The position numbers and the translations under genes were made by a program. A stretch of 64,000 nucleotides of DNA from an uncultured Lachnospiraceae bacterium (lineage in GTDB: Bacteria > Bacillota > Clostridia > Lachnospirales > Lachnospiraceae). Each line of letters begins with the position of its first letter. The first letter of the stretch is position 1. Where the stretch lies: assembly GCA_910579275.1 (NCBI GenBank), contig CAJTTO010000010.1, positions 1-64,000 on the forward strand. The letters are read 5' to 3'. Under the pieces are notes generated by a model, which saw only the letters and a program-made list of their open reading frames with translations, had not been told where the DNA came from and ran no database searches. Of the stretch, positions 43,902-53,625 are shown in pieces.

Positions 43902-46900
43902 TCAGTCTTTTTGACCGCGGGAATAAATCCCGAAAACAGTCACAACGATAACTGCCATTGCCAGAAATGACGCGAGAAACATCCGCAAACGGTTTCCCTT
44001 TTTGCGCGCATTGTCGGATGATTCTGTATCGTTTTCGTCGGAATCATTGTTTTGCACTGCCGCAGATTCCGGCTGCGTTTGTTCATCCTCTGTTCCGGTT
44101 TCAACGGCTTCCACGGACGTCCCGATGCCGTCGCGCTCCTCCGTCCCCGGCAGTTCGGTACTGCCTGTAACGGTTTCGGCTGATACCGCACCGTTTTTTG
44201 GGGGTTCGAGCGAAGTGATGACCGTCACTGCCGGCGCGCTGTCTCGTTCTTCCCTCACCTGCGTTTCCTGTTCCGGCACGACTTCCGGATGCGGAATTTC
44301 CGGAATAACAACTGCATCGCTGACTTTGCTCTCGGGCGGAGCGGTCGGATTCCCTGCGGACGGCTTATCTGTATGCGTGCCGCCGGAAGTGTTTTCTTTC
44401 TGTACTTTCCGCCATTTGGCGTAGAGCGTGACGTCTCCTGTGCTCCCCTTTATAATAGAAGTAACACGTTCCTTATAGTCCTTTCCGCGATACCATCCTG
44501 CAAAGACAAGCTCAGAATTTTTGTGCTTTGGGGATGCAAGTTTGAAATCTTCTGTCTCGATGGTATAGGTTTCCGGATTTTTTGCCGTGTTGGTGCCGCC
44601 CCCTAAAACATAGGTAATGGTATACTGTATGGGTTCATATACTGCTGTAATGTCCATGTCCTCGTGAATATTCTTGTAATCCTTATCCCACTTTACAAAT
44701 GCATATCCCTCCGGCACGGCTGCTTCGGGCGCTTCTGCATCTTCTCCCGCCGCTGTTCTTGTCTCTGCAATAAGCTTTCCTGCAGCGTCAAAAAAACGCA
44801 CGCGGTAATATTTTGTCCACTTTGCGTAGAATTTACGATTGCCCACGCTGCCTTTTGTAATGGAAGAAACAGGATTCGCAAAGCTGCTGTCTGTGTACCA
44901 GCCTTCAAATACATAGTGTGTATCCTCATGAGACGGCGCTTCCAGATAAATCGTGTCCGTCTCGACATTGTATTGCAGCGGATTGCGCGGACTGTTTTTT
45001 CCGCCGTTTGGCTCATATTCCAAATCGTATTGCAGCAGTTTCCACTTTGCATAAACAGTTTTGTTTCCGATGCTTCCTTTCTCAACGAACGTGACCTCTG
45101 TGGTAAATTCCGGTTCCGCATACCACCCTTCAAACGCATACCCACGTTTCGTAGGACTCGCAAGGGAGAAGGTGTCTGTTTCCATGTCATATTCTGTCTT
45201 GTTCTGCGCATTGTTATTGCCGCCGTCCAGCTCGTAGGTTATGGAATATTTTTCAAGTTCCCATCTCGCGTACAGCGTGCGGTTTCCAATGCTGCCCTTT
45301 TTGATGACGGTTACCTTCGTCACAAACGCCGGCTCCTCATACCATCCCAAAAAGTCATAGTGCTCTCTTTTGAGCGGGTCAGCCAGCGCGATATCCTGTG
45401 TCTCAACATCATATTTTGCCGGATTTGAAGAGCTGTTTTTGCCGCCGTTTAGCTCATATTGGATGGTATATGTATATTTTTTATAGAGGGCAATGACTGT
45501 CTCATCCTTTTGTATATTGGAATAATTACCTTTCCACGCGGAAAACCGGTAGCCCGGCTGTGGCGTCATTTTCTTGTCTGGCGGAAGGGCATATCCGCCC
45601 TCATTGATTTTCTGGACATCAAAAATCGTCCCGAAATCGTCCTTGAACGTGACTGTGTAGAAGTTTGGCTGTGTTTCGCTCGCGCCATCCTCCGCGTCAT
45701 TGAGAACATAGATGGTACTTTTTCCGGAAGGGGACTCGCCTGCCCTTTTCACATATCTGATCATATGATTGCTTTTGAGAAATCCGTAGATGCGGTTGGT
45801 GTCTTCCTCCTTCAGGGAAAACCGCACCTGTTCCGCATAGCTGCTGTCGCCAATGTCGATATAAGCGATGCTTTTGCTGGTATTATAATAGAGCTTCGTG
45901 CCGTCAAGCGCAAGCCCCGAGCAGGAAGTGTCGAGGGTTATCAGCGTGGCAGGCGCCGTATCCGTTTTATCCATGCTGCACGCGCGGCTCTGCAGCTTTT
46001 TTTCGCCGGAGACATAGTAATACTTTTTTGTGCCGCCGGCATCATACAGCAGCGGTGATTTGACATCCCGCCAGAACGCATTGTCATACTTTGTGCCCTC
46101 CGCGCTCAGGTCAATGATACCGCTGCCTTTTGTCACATACCAGTCATGGTGGTTTTTTCCGAACGCCGTGTCGGACAGAAGCATATTGGCATGCGACACC
46201 AGCCCAAACCTGTCCCAGGTCGGGTCATCCCATGTCGCATCCAGCTGATACAGTTCCCCGCCGATCTTCACAATATTCCACGCGTGGTTCATCTTGTCGC
46301 TGGTCACAATGTAGCATTCAATGCCGTATTCATTCATCAGATATTTGTAGGCGAGCGCATAGCCCTGACAGACTGCTATCCTGTTTGCCAGCGCACCATA
46401 TGCCCCGTAAGATTCCTGCGGTATCGTCTTATTGTTAAGCCGTTCTTTGTCATATTCACAGTTCAGCACCAGATAGTCATGGATGGCGATTGCCTTCTGC
46501 AAATCATCCATCTCGGATGTCACGGCAGACTTTGCCTGCTGTACGCCTGCCTGAAACGCACTGTCATCGACATTGTTAAAATAATTCGGTGTTATTTTGG
46601 AGATAAGCTTTGTCTTTGTGTTATAGGAGACGCCATAGCCCGTTCTTGCAAAATACAGGTCGGGATGGTCGTTGATAACCGCATAGTAGAGTGTGAGCAG
46701 CTGTTTTCGGTCGTCTGTGTTATCCCAGTAAAATCCATAATCCTTGACCGCAATTGACTCCGCCCTGCCTTTTAGTGCCGTGTACATCTTGTCCGCAAGC
46801 GCGTCCATGTCCCCTGCCGCATACAGGCAAACGCCGTCCGCACTTCCCGCATCCTCATCCAAGACCTTAAAGCCGCCTGCCTGAAACAGGAAATCTGGCG

Positions 46901-47204
46901 CGCCCTCCTCGAACGCTTCCGCCTCGTCCCCGCCGTCGTCCACAGAGTCCCTTTCCGATTCCGTTTCCGCAGCTTCCTCCCTCGGCGCTGTCTGTTCCTG
47001 CGTCTCCCGCTCCGGCGGAATTTCCGCATCCGTTCCAGCGATAGTCTCCGGCACTGCTTCCGTCTCCGCTGTCTCTGCCGTACTTTCAGTTTCGTGTTCC
47101 TGAGACCAGTCCGTCTCCGGCTGTTCTGCCGCGTAGGATATCCCCAAAAACAGTTGAAACACTGTTATATATATAAATGCTGCAAGTACAAGTCTTGTGC
47201 GCAT
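43902..47204 (-). CDS. surface protein with transglutaminase-like domain and InlB/Listeria-Bacteroides repeats
   Basis: 1100 residues. Signal peptide 1-25, acidic Thr/Glu spacer to about 115, then a transglutaminase-like cysteine-protease fold: Cys279 (AVCQGYA), His307 (MNHAWN) and Asp322 (LDATWDD) form the triad. A beta region follows, then five to six Flg_new-type repeats of about 75 residues (YELNGGKN ... LADP ... FLGWY ... GSIGNRTLYARW), a Pro/Thr/Glu linker and a C-terminal membrane helix with a short basic tail (1075-1100). Such proteins are membrane- or wall-anchored and the domain may crosslink or cleave surface or host proteins. RBS GGGGGA. It stands alone. Confidence 0.88.
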   Translation of the reverse strand: MRTRLVLAAFIYITVFQLFLGISYAAEQPETDWSQEHETESTAETAETEAVPETIAGTDAEIPPERETQEQTAPREEAAETESERDSVDDGGDEAEAFEEGAPDFLFQAGGFKVLDEDAGSADGVCLYAAGDMDALADKMYTALKGRAESIAVKDYGFYWDNTDDRKQLLTLYYAVINDHPDLYFARTGYGVSYNTKTKLISKITPNYFNNVDDSAFQAGVQQAKSAVTSEMDDLQKAIAIHDYLVLNCEYDKERLNNKTIPQESYGAYGALANRIAVCQGYALAYKYLMNEYGIECYIVTSDKMNHAWNIVKIGGELYQLDATWDDPTWDRFGLVSHANMLLSDTAFGKNHHDWYVTKGSGIIDLSAEGTKYDNAFWRDVKSPLLYDAGGTKKYYYVSGEKKLQSRACSMDKTDTAPATLITLDTSCSGLALDGTKLYYNTSKSIAYIDIGDSSYAEQVRFSLKEEDTNRIYGFLKSNHMIRYVKRAGESPSGKSTIYVLNDAEDGASETQPNFYTVTFKDDFGTIFDVQKINEGGYALPPDKKMTPQPGYRFSAWKGNYSNIQKDETVIALYKKYTYTIQYELNGGKNSSSNPAKYDVETQDIALADPLKREHYDFLGWYEEPAFVTKVTVIKKGSIGNRTLYARWELEKYSITYELDGGNNNAQNKTEYDMETDTFSLASPTKRGYAFEGWYAEPEFTTEVTFVEKGSIGNKTVYAKWKLLQYDLEYEPNGGKNSPRNPLQYNVETDTIYLEAPSHEDTHYVFEGWYTDSSFANPVSSITKGSVGNRKFYAKWTKYYRVRFFDAAGKLIAETRTAAGEDAEAPEAAVPEGYAFVKWDKDYKNIHEDMDITAVYEPIQYTITYVLGGGTNTAKNPETYTIETEDFKLASPKHKNSELVFAGWYRGKDYKERVTSIIKGSTGDVTLYAKWRKVQKENTSGGTHTDKPSAGNPTAPPESKVSDAVVIPEIPHPEVVPEQETQVREERDSAPAVTVITSLEPPKNGAVSAETVTGSTELPGTEERDGIGTSVEAVETGTEDEQTQPESAAVQNNDSDENDTESSDNARKKGNRLRMFLASFLAMAVIVVTVFGIYSRGQKD

Positions 47205-47237
47205 TGTAATCCCCCGTTTCTGTCATCTGTATACCGC

Positions 47238-48974
47238 TCAGCCTATCAGGCACTTTTTCCCCTGAAAGGCAAAGCCGTATTTACGAATCCGTTCCCGCTC
47301 ATACCCCTCGGAAACCAGACCTGCCTCATACTGCTTTTCTTCCATCTGCAAATGGGCGTTTGCAAGCGTGTCCGCAAGCGTCTTTTCCCTGTAGGACTTA
47401 TATACCTTAAATTCTATGATATAGGCAAAATCCTGCTCCTTGTCCAACGGCTTGAGCATCACATCATATCGTCCAAACCCGCTCTCCCGATTGGAGGAAA
47501 TCTCAAACTTGCCTGAAAGCTCCACCAGAAGTCCCAGCACAAAACCGTGGTAAAAGCGCTCGGGTGCATCATCATCTGTCACGCCGTTTGCCATGTCAAA
47601 GCTTGAAAAACTGTGCAGTGCCGTCCTGTTCATATATTCGTTCATCGCGTCCACATCATCTGACAGGAGTGCCTTGATAAAATTGTTATACGAACTCCCC
47701 GCTGCACCTTTGAACCATCCCTTTATCATTTTCTGGAACATCCGATGCACCTCGTAATTGGTAATCCTGAGTGTATACCAGACGTCATCCGCTGTCTCTA
47801 TCTCATTTCTGCCTCCATCTGACTCAGTCGCCGTTACTGTCAGGTATCCCATTGCCATCAGCAGACTCCAGATAGAATTTTCATCCTCCTCTATCCGGTC
47901 AAACACAATCTGCTCATCAATCTCTGCCTGAAACCCCTTCCCCTGAAGAAGGGCTTCCATTGCCTGTTTCACATTAGGATTCCCCCTTTGTACCAGCGCG
48001 CTTACCAATCCGTTTCCGCTTGTATTAGTCCAGTAGGCTTCATATTTCCCTCCGTTTTTTATAAAGGAAGCAATCGACCATGGATTATAAATATCTGTAC
48101 ATCTGCCAAAGTTAAAACCGTCATACCATTCTTTTACCTTCTGTTTCTGCATGCCCAGTCCCACATCGTCAAGCGCCTGAAACACTTCGTTCTCCGTAAA
48201 TCCAAAGGACGCGGCGTATTTGTCAGAAGTTATCGTAATGACGTCAAGATTGTTTAAATCCGAGAAAATACTTTCCTTGGATATCCTTGTGATTCCTGTG
48301 ATGATTCCCCGGTAAAGATGCGGATTTGCTTTGAATGTATTGGCAAAAAAACCTCGGAAAAAAACAACTGCTTCCTCCCAGTAATGATTTAGCCACGCTT
48401 CCTGCATGGGCGTATCATATTCGTCCAGAATGATGATGACATCCTTTCCATAATATTTTTGCAGATAAATACAAAGGCTGTTGATTGCCGTACACGCCGT
48501 GACATCGTCCATCCTTTGATGCACCTGTGCGTAATCCAACCTGTTTTTATCACGAAAAAGATCAGACTCCATGATATCACTGTATGCGTCGTAAGTCTTT
48601 GCAATCACCTGTTTTACCGCAGTTTTCATCTCCTCCGCGCTGCCTGCCTTGACACCCGCAAAGCTCATGAAAATCACAGGAAATGTGCCCTGCAGTTCTC
48701 TGTACGGATACGTACCGTCCGACGTCTGCTGTCCCCAGATGGAAAGCCCCTCAAACAGGTCTCCCCGTCCCGCGTATTTATTTGAGAAAAAGCAGTCAAG
48801 CATACTCATATTCAGTGTTTTGCCAAAACGGCGCGGGCGGGTGATGAGTGTCGCTGTAGAGCCGGACTCCCACCACTCCCTGATAAAATCTGTTTTATCA
48901 ATATAAAACGCCTTTTGTTCAATCAGCCTGTCAAAGCGCTGTTCTCCTATATTTACCAATATGCTGCTTTCCAT
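47238..48974 (-). CDS. AAA-ATPase-like / PD-(D/E)XK nuclease protein (PF09820-type)
   Basis: About 578 residues. N-terminal ATPase: Walker A TRPRRFGKTL (45-54), Walker B VIIILDEYDTPM. Middle: EVFQALDDVGLG, WYDGFNFG, YNPWSI motifs typical of the AAA-ATPase-like family. C-terminal PD-(D/E)XK: YDVMLKP and IIEFKVYKS. Such genes occur in many copies in gut Firmicutes and Bacteroidetes and have no settled role (possibly defence or mobile-element linked). The start at the ATG after GAGGTG is preferred. It sits between a surface protein and a repeat copy, without operon partners. Confidence 0.85.
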   Translation of the reverse strand: MESSILVNIGEQRFDRLIEQKAFYIDKTDFIREWWESGSTATLITRPRRFGKTLNMSMLDCFFSNKYAGRGDLFEGLSIWGQQTSDGTYPYRELQGTFPVIFMSFAGVKAGSAEEMKTAVKQVIAKTYDAYSDIMESDLFRDKNRLDYAQVHQRMDDVTACTAINSLCIYLQKYYGKDVIIILDEYDTPMQEAWLNHYWEEAVVFFRGFFANTFKANPHLYRGIITGITRISKESIFSDLNNLDVITITSDKYAASFGFTENEVFQALDDVGLGMQKQKVKEWYDGFNFGRCTDIYNPWSIASFIKNGGKYEAYWTNTSGNGLVSALVQRGNPNVKQAMEALLQGKGFQAEIDEQIVFDRIEEDENSIWSLLMAMGYLTVTATESDGGRNEIETADDVWYTLRITNYEVHRMFQKMIKGWFKGAAGSSYNNFIKALLSDDVDAMNEYMNRTALHSFSSFDMANGVTDDDAPERFYHGFVLGLLVELSGKFEISSNRESGFGRYDVMLKPLDKEQDFAYIIEFKVYKSYREKTLADTLANAHLQMEEKQYEAGLVSEGYERERIRKYGFAFQGKKCLIG

Positions 48975-49140
48975 ATGCACACCTCTCAAAATTCCATGCC
49001 GGCAGATTCTGCCTTGATATCCGCCTCACCGCAGACCTCTGCTGTCTTTTATTGAATCATGGCTTTGTTTACAGTATACACGACAGGCACAGTTTATACA
49101 ATAAACATTTCCTGTTTATTCCCCCTAAGTGTAACAGTTC

Positions 49141-49252
49141 GTTACTGTTCAGACGTCCACCAAAGTAGTGGGAATCATGCGCCAAAATGCTTGCCCTTTA
49201 GCATTTTGTGTGCAAAATCTGTTATAATTCGCACCTCAATCGCTTGTATGCC
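49141..49252. repeat. interspersed repeat, copy with inserted hairpin
   Basis: The 39-base core (49141-49179) and tail (GCAAAATCTGTTATAATTC ... GCTTGTATGCC) match the 34933-35013 copy. A 31-base insertion between them contains CAAAATGC ... GCATTTTG, a perfect foldback. The whole gap 48975-49296 holds no gene. Confidence 0.75.
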
Positions 49253-49296
49253 GATAAAAACCGGCGTGGGTGTGAATTGCAACCTTTTTTGGTTTC

Positions 49297-52200
49297 TTAA
49301 TCTGCCTGCGACTGTACATATTCCACAAGGCTTCTGTACAGGCACGCCGCCTCCGGATACACGTCTTTCATGGTGAGCAAATCCGCATGGCACACAAGCA
49401 TTTTTCCGCGCGCGCGCTCAACCTCATAGATAAGCCCCAGATTATGGTTTCGCTCAAAATTATCCATCATGCGCACAATCGGCTTGATATCTTTTGTCTC
49501 CGGAATATTGTCCAGTATCATCGGCTGGGAATGTGTGATAATTTCATACCACTGCGGGGTAGTGTATTTTTCGCACGCAAACCCATTCAGAGCCGGATGC
49601 GCTGTGTCAATCAAAAGCCCCATCGTCCCCACTGGGACTGGTTTTCCCGCTTCCTCCGATATGGAGCGGAACATCGGATAGCACCAGAAATCCGTGCAGT
49701 ATGCACCCTCCAGCGTGCTGTCGGGCAGCGTGCTGTTCTCCTTGACAAACAGGGCGACTGCTTTCCCTTCCTCCAATGCGTCAAGCGCAGTTCTATTATC
49801 ATTTGTAATACATACATTATCACAATGGCGTTCTGCCGCCTGCGGTTTTTTGACACTTTCTTCATATATAAAGATGTCATATTCATTCACAATGTCATCC
49901 GTATTGTCTGCCGTGAGCGAGAAACGCAGGACATACTCCGCATTCCTTTCACATTGCGGCGCCTTTATGCGCATCGTTCCCAGCGTAAACAGCCCTCTCC
50001 CTGCAACTTCCCCGCATGTCAGGCACTGCTCTGCCGTCTCATAAAGTATTGTGTCCTTCTCCCTTCCCGCCTGTTTCTTCAAATGCCACGCTGCCTTAAC
50101 TTGTACATTCGTAAGCTTCTCCGGACGATAATAGCGAAGCTTCACCGCACTGTCAAAGCTGTCCCCGGCTTTCATCACAAGACAGTCAAGCGTTGGCAGC
50201 AGCACCGCATCCGAGCAGAACATCCGCCAGTCCGCCCTTGTAACCGCACCCTTATTTCTGTTGAAGGCATTCAGGATTCCTACCAGAGCCGTCCCCTGAC
50301 CGGAAAAGTCCTTGATGTCAAGGAGCTGGAATCCGCTCAGATTCGCGCTGCGCAGAGCCGCCTCCAGCTCAAGCTTGTAGCATGCCGCGGCAAGCTTTCC
50401 CGACGCGTAAAAATAGTCATCCGCATAGCTAAGCAGCCCCTTTTCTTCCATGCGCTCCCGAAAAATTTTCATATTCTCTGCCCGAAGCACGCCTGTATAA
50501 AGCGCTATCTCATGAAAATCCGGCGTAAACGCATACTGCCCAATCTCATGGGAGACCACCGGAACATGCGGGATGACTTCCGTCTCGCCTTCCCCGACTT
50601 CTACCTCCTTAATACCTGTGCCATACTGAATCTGAATCGTGCCGCCCTTGGACGCCGCTTCCTTATGAATCTCCTTTGGCGATATCATCTCGTCGTAATT
50701 CCAGTATGCCCCCGGCCGCTGGGTCTGCACAAACCCCAGCGGCGCGTCACACATCGCATAGGAGCCGCGGAACAGACGGTATTTTGAAAATCGCACACCG
50801 CTGAAAAAATCATCATTTGGCAGTACCGACGGCACAAACTGGTGATTGTTGCTGCCCTGTGTATACAAATGCCGGTTATCATGCGTTTTGAGCACACCCA
50901 TAATCCGGTTGATTTCTTCCTTGCTGCCCCACAGCTCGTTTCCCATGCTCATGCCAAAATACGATGGCAGGTCACCGAACGCGTCGAGGGCGCGAATCCC
51001 CTCCTCCAGCAGAAAATCCTGCTGCGCCCCGTTATAGTTCTCATCCTCCGCATCATAAATAGAGCCCCAAAACGCAAGCTCTGCCTGCACATAAATGCCC
51101 AGATACGCCGCCGCCAGAAATGCCGCCTTGGGCGGACAGCAGGTGTGGTACCTGTAATGGTTCAGCCCGTACTCCTTGCTCATTCCATAGACGTGAAGCC
51201 ACGAATCCAAATCCATCGGCGCATATCCCGTCAGCGGAAAAATCATGCCGTCATGCGTGCCGCGCAGAAAAATTTCCTTGTCATTGCAGTACAGCGTAAG
51301 CTCCCTGTGTGTGAAATCGCGGAATCCAAAGTGGCTTGTCCGCTCACAGAGCACCTGTGCGCCGCACGTGATTTTCACAGTCAGTTCATATACATATGGA
51401 TTGTATTCATCCCACTCTTTTACCGAATTCTCAAATACGTAGCGCACCCCCATACAGGTACAGCGCAAATCTCTATTATCCGCCCGCTCTGTTTCCTTAC
51501 TTTCGAGCGGTCTGATTTCACATCGCTTCTCCGGAAACACTTCAAGCGTCTCAATATGGTAGGGCAAATCCTGTCCCTTTCCCTGCGCCATCCACTCCCT
51601 GCGCGTCTCGGCTGTCTGCGTCCCCAGCGGTGCAAAGTGCTCAAAATCCCTGCCTGCCTTCATCCGGAGCCTTGTCAGTCGACAGCCGACATCTGCCCGC
51701 ATCTCAGACCGTGCACTGTCCGATACTGTGTGGTATCCGGAAAGCAGAAGCCTGATATCCACAAGCTTGTTTTTTCTCGCCGGATAAATCCACATTTTTT
51801 CGACTGCGATATCCACAGTCGACTCGAGATAAATTTCTCCGAGAATCCCGTTCCAGTTTGTCTGCGTGTCGGGTGAAGTCATATGCCCCCCATTTGACAC
51901 ATAATCCGTGTTGTCCGTCATAACCACAAGGGTATGCCTGCCCGGCGTAAGCCATTGCGTCAGCTCATACCTGTGCGCCGCATAAAAGCTGTCAAAACTG
52001 CCGGCACACCTTCCGTCAACCCACACTGTCGACTTTCTCGTCCGTTCCATAGAAAAAAAGAACCGCCTGCCAAATCCGTCCTCCTGCGTTTCTGCCGGAA
52101 TCTCTACTTCCCTTAAATACCATGCATATCCCTCAAAAGAATAGGTTTCTGTCAGATACCCCGTATACCGCTTTGTCCCTCGTTCTCCCTTTTGCGCCTC

Positions 52201-52323
52201 GGCGGTTGTGGTCGGCAGGTCGATTGTGTCGTCAAACGATGTTTTTTTGAAAAATTCCTGCGCAATCCCAGCCTTCTCCCCATCCAGTGCAAACTGCCAT
52301 TTTCCTGCTAAATTATATTTCAT
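49297..52323 (-). CDS. GH2-family glycoside hydrolase
   Basis: 1008 residues from the ATG eight bases after AAAGGA. A sugar-binding jelly roll, an immunoglobulin-like domain and a TIM barrel in GH2 order: Glu463 in SMGNELWG is the acid/base and Glu593 in VVSHEIGQY the nucleophile. There is no signal peptide, so it is cytoplasmic. Length and divergence fit the long beta-galactosidase-like / arabinofuranosidase GH2 subgroups; the sugar is not fixed by sequence. It is divergent from the ArsR-type regulator gene and near an arabinan-type locus, so it probably acts on imported side-chain sugars. Confidence 0.85.
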   Translation of the reverse strand: MKYNLAGKWQFALDGEKAGIAQEFFKKTSFDDTIDLPTTTAEAQKGERGTKRYTGYLTETYSFEGYAWYLREVEIPAETQEDGFGRRFFFSMERTRKSTVWVDGRCAGSFDSFYAAHRYELTQWLTPGRHTLVVMTDNTDYVSNGGHMTSPDTQTNWNGILGEIYLESTVDIAVEKMWIYPARKNKLVDIRLLLSGYHTVSDSARSEMRADVGCRLTRLRMKAGRDFEHFAPLGTQTAETRREWMAQGKGQDLPYHIETLEVFPEKRCEIRPLESKETERADNRDLRCTCMGVRYVFENSVKEWDEYNPYVYELTVKITCGAQVLCERTSHFGFRDFTHRELTLYCNDKEIFLRGTHDGMIFPLTGYAPMDLDSWLHVYGMSKEYGLNHYRYHTCCPPKAAFLAAAYLGIYVQAELAFWGSIYDAEDENYNGAQQDFLLEEGIRALDAFGDLPSYFGMSMGNELWGSKEEINRIMGVLKTHDNRHLYTQGSNNHQFVPSVLPNDDFFSGVRFSKYRLFRGSYAMCDAPLGFVQTQRPGAYWNYDEMISPKEIHKEAASKGGTIQIQYGTGIKEVEVGEGETEVIPHVPVVSHEIGQYAFTPDFHEIALYTGVLRAENMKIFRERMEEKGLLSYADDYFYASGKLAAACYKLELEAALRSANLSGFQLLDIKDFSGQGTALVGILNAFNRNKGAVTRADWRMFCSDAVLLPTLDCLVMKAGDSFDSAVKLRYYRPEKLTNVQVKAAWHLKKQAGREKDTILYETAEQCLTCGEVAGRGLFTLGTMRIKAPQCERNAEYVLRFSLTADNTDDIVNEYDIFIYEESVKKPQAAERHCDNVCITNDNRTALDALEEGKAVALFVKENSTLPDSTLEGAYCTDFWCYPMFRSISEEAGKPVPVGTMGLLIDTAHPALNGFACEKYTTPQWYEIITHSQPMILDNIPETKDIKPIVRMMDNFERNHNLGLIYEVERARGKMLVCHADLLTMKDVYPEAACLYRSLVEYVQSQAD

Positions 52324-52519
52324 CTGTTTTTCCTTTCCCATTCATGGTAATCTATATTTTCAAATCCCATGATAGCAAAAAAAGCAGTCCGTGAAAACCG
52401 GATTTATTTCAGATAAATTATATGTACTATTAGCCACATAAATATCGGGCAGATATTACGAGCGTCAAATCCAATTGCAGCGAAATAATCCAAAAACACA
52501 GCTGCGAACCAAAAAGATA

Positions 52520-52577
52520 TTGACGAAATTTGAATTTTTAAGATATAATAATTTTAAAATTATTTTAGCGGATATTA
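52520..52577 (+). promoter_or_regulatory. regulator promoter with 18-bp operator palindrome
   Basis: TTGACG (52520-52525) and TATAAT (52544-52549) are 18 bases apart. A perfect palindrome AATAATTTTAAAATTATT (52547-52564) covers the -10 and start point. The TTTTAAA(A)TTATTTT plus GGATATTA pattern (52552-52577) recurs at 59539-59561. The 314-base gap to the GH2 gene holds only this divergent control region. Confidence 0.65.
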
Positions 52578-52637
52578 AACTATTACCGGTCAGCACGGGC
52601 ATAATCGCCGCTGCGAAGAGAAAGGTGGGAGCACAAA

Positions 52638-53582
52638 ATGCTGCATATTAAAAATCTGGACGAAGGGCTTCCTATTTTTAAGGCACTGGGCTCTGAAATC
52701 AGAGTCGAAATTATCAAAATACTGCTGGAAAACCACGGAATGAGCATGAACGAGCTTGCCAGCCGGCTCAATATCACAAACGGCGCCCTGACAAACCATA
52801 TCAAAAAATTAGAGGACAGCGGCATCGTCACCATCTCCAATGAGTCCACAGGACACGGAAACCTGAAAAAATGCTCTGTTTTCTTGGACAAAATACTGAT
52901 TGATATCGACACGCTGGAAGACTTTGTGAACATATACCAGACAAATCTGCGGATTGGACATTTTACAGACTACAAAGTCTATCCCACATGCGGCATCGCT
53001 TCCAACACGGCGCTGATTGGCGAAGTGGACGATACCCGCTATTTCGCGCATCCTGAGCGGTATAACGCGGATATCCTGTGGTTTACGAGGGGATACGTGG
53101 AATACATCGTGCCAAATTTTATCCCGTTTGGGCAAAAAATTGACCAGATTACCATTTCACTGGAAATCGGTTCCGAAGCGCCCGGCATCAATGATGTCTG
53201 GCCGTCGGACATCTCTTTTAAGCTCAATGACAAAAAAATTGCCACATGGACAAGCCCCGGTGACTTCGGCGCCGTACAGGGCATCTTCACACCTGACTGG
53301 TGGTATCCGAACTGGAACCAGTATGGTCTTTTGAAAATTTTGGTGATTAACCGAACCGGAACCTTTATAGACGGTCTGCAGGTATCCGACATTTCCATCA
53401 ATGAATTTGATTTTGACTACCGCAGTACCATCAAGCTCAAGCTCGAAGTCGAGGAGGACGCGGAGCACGTCGGCGGACTGACCATCTTCGGGAAAAGCTT
53501 TGGAAATTACAATCAGGATATCGACATCCGCATGAAATACAGTCCCATTCCCGGTTTGATGCCGGAAGAAAAAACAGTCTGA
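52638..53582 (+). CDS. ArsR-type regulator with C-terminal ligand domain
   Basis: 314 residues. An N-terminal winged helix of the ArsR/HTH_20 kind (FKALGSEIRVEIIKILLENHGMSMNELASRLNITNGALTNHIKKL) is joined to a ~210-residue beta-rich C-terminal domain (WFTRGYVEYIVPNFIPFGQ, GAVQGIFTPDWWYPNWNQYGLLKIL) that probably binds a sugar. This two-part layout is seen in Lachnospiraceae carbohydrate loci. It is divergent from the GH2 gene and convergent with the ABC importer operon. The palindrome over its -10 box suggests autoregulation. RBS GGTGGGAG. Confidence 0.8.
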   Translation: MLHIKNLDEGLPIFKALGSEIRVEIIKILLENHGMSMNELASRLNITNGALTNHIKKLEDSGIVTISNESTGHGNLKKCSVFLDKILIDIDTLEDFVNIYQTNLRIGHFTDYKVYPTCGIASNTALIGEVDDTRYFAHPERYNADILWFTRGYVEYIVPNFIPFGQKIDQITISLEIGSEAPGINDVWPSDISFKLNDKKIATWTSPGDFGAVQGIFTPDWWYPNWNQYGLLKILVINRTGTFIDGLQVSDISINEFDFDYRSTIKLKLEVEEDAEHVGGLTIFGKSFGNYNQDIDIRMKYSPIPGLMPEEKTV

Positions 53583-53587
53583 CACAA

Positions 53588-53611
53588 AAAACCACCATCT
53601 CTGGTGGTTTT
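53588..53611. terminator. terminator between regulator and importer operon
   Basis: AAAACCACCA (53588-53597) pairs with TGGTGGTTTT (53602-53611), a four-base loop and A/T tails on both sides. It serves both convergent transcripts. Confidence 0.88.
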
Positions 53612-53625
53612 TATTGTAGAACACA

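Noticed and set aside
44664..45428. 254-residue plus-strand frame opposite the surface-protein repeats
   Set aside because: Repeated Cys/Phe pattern mirrors the InlB-type repeats in antisense; no start site.
49387..51876. Two long plus-strand frames (466 and 344 residues)
   Set aside because: Both antisense to the GH2 gene, without start signals or domains.
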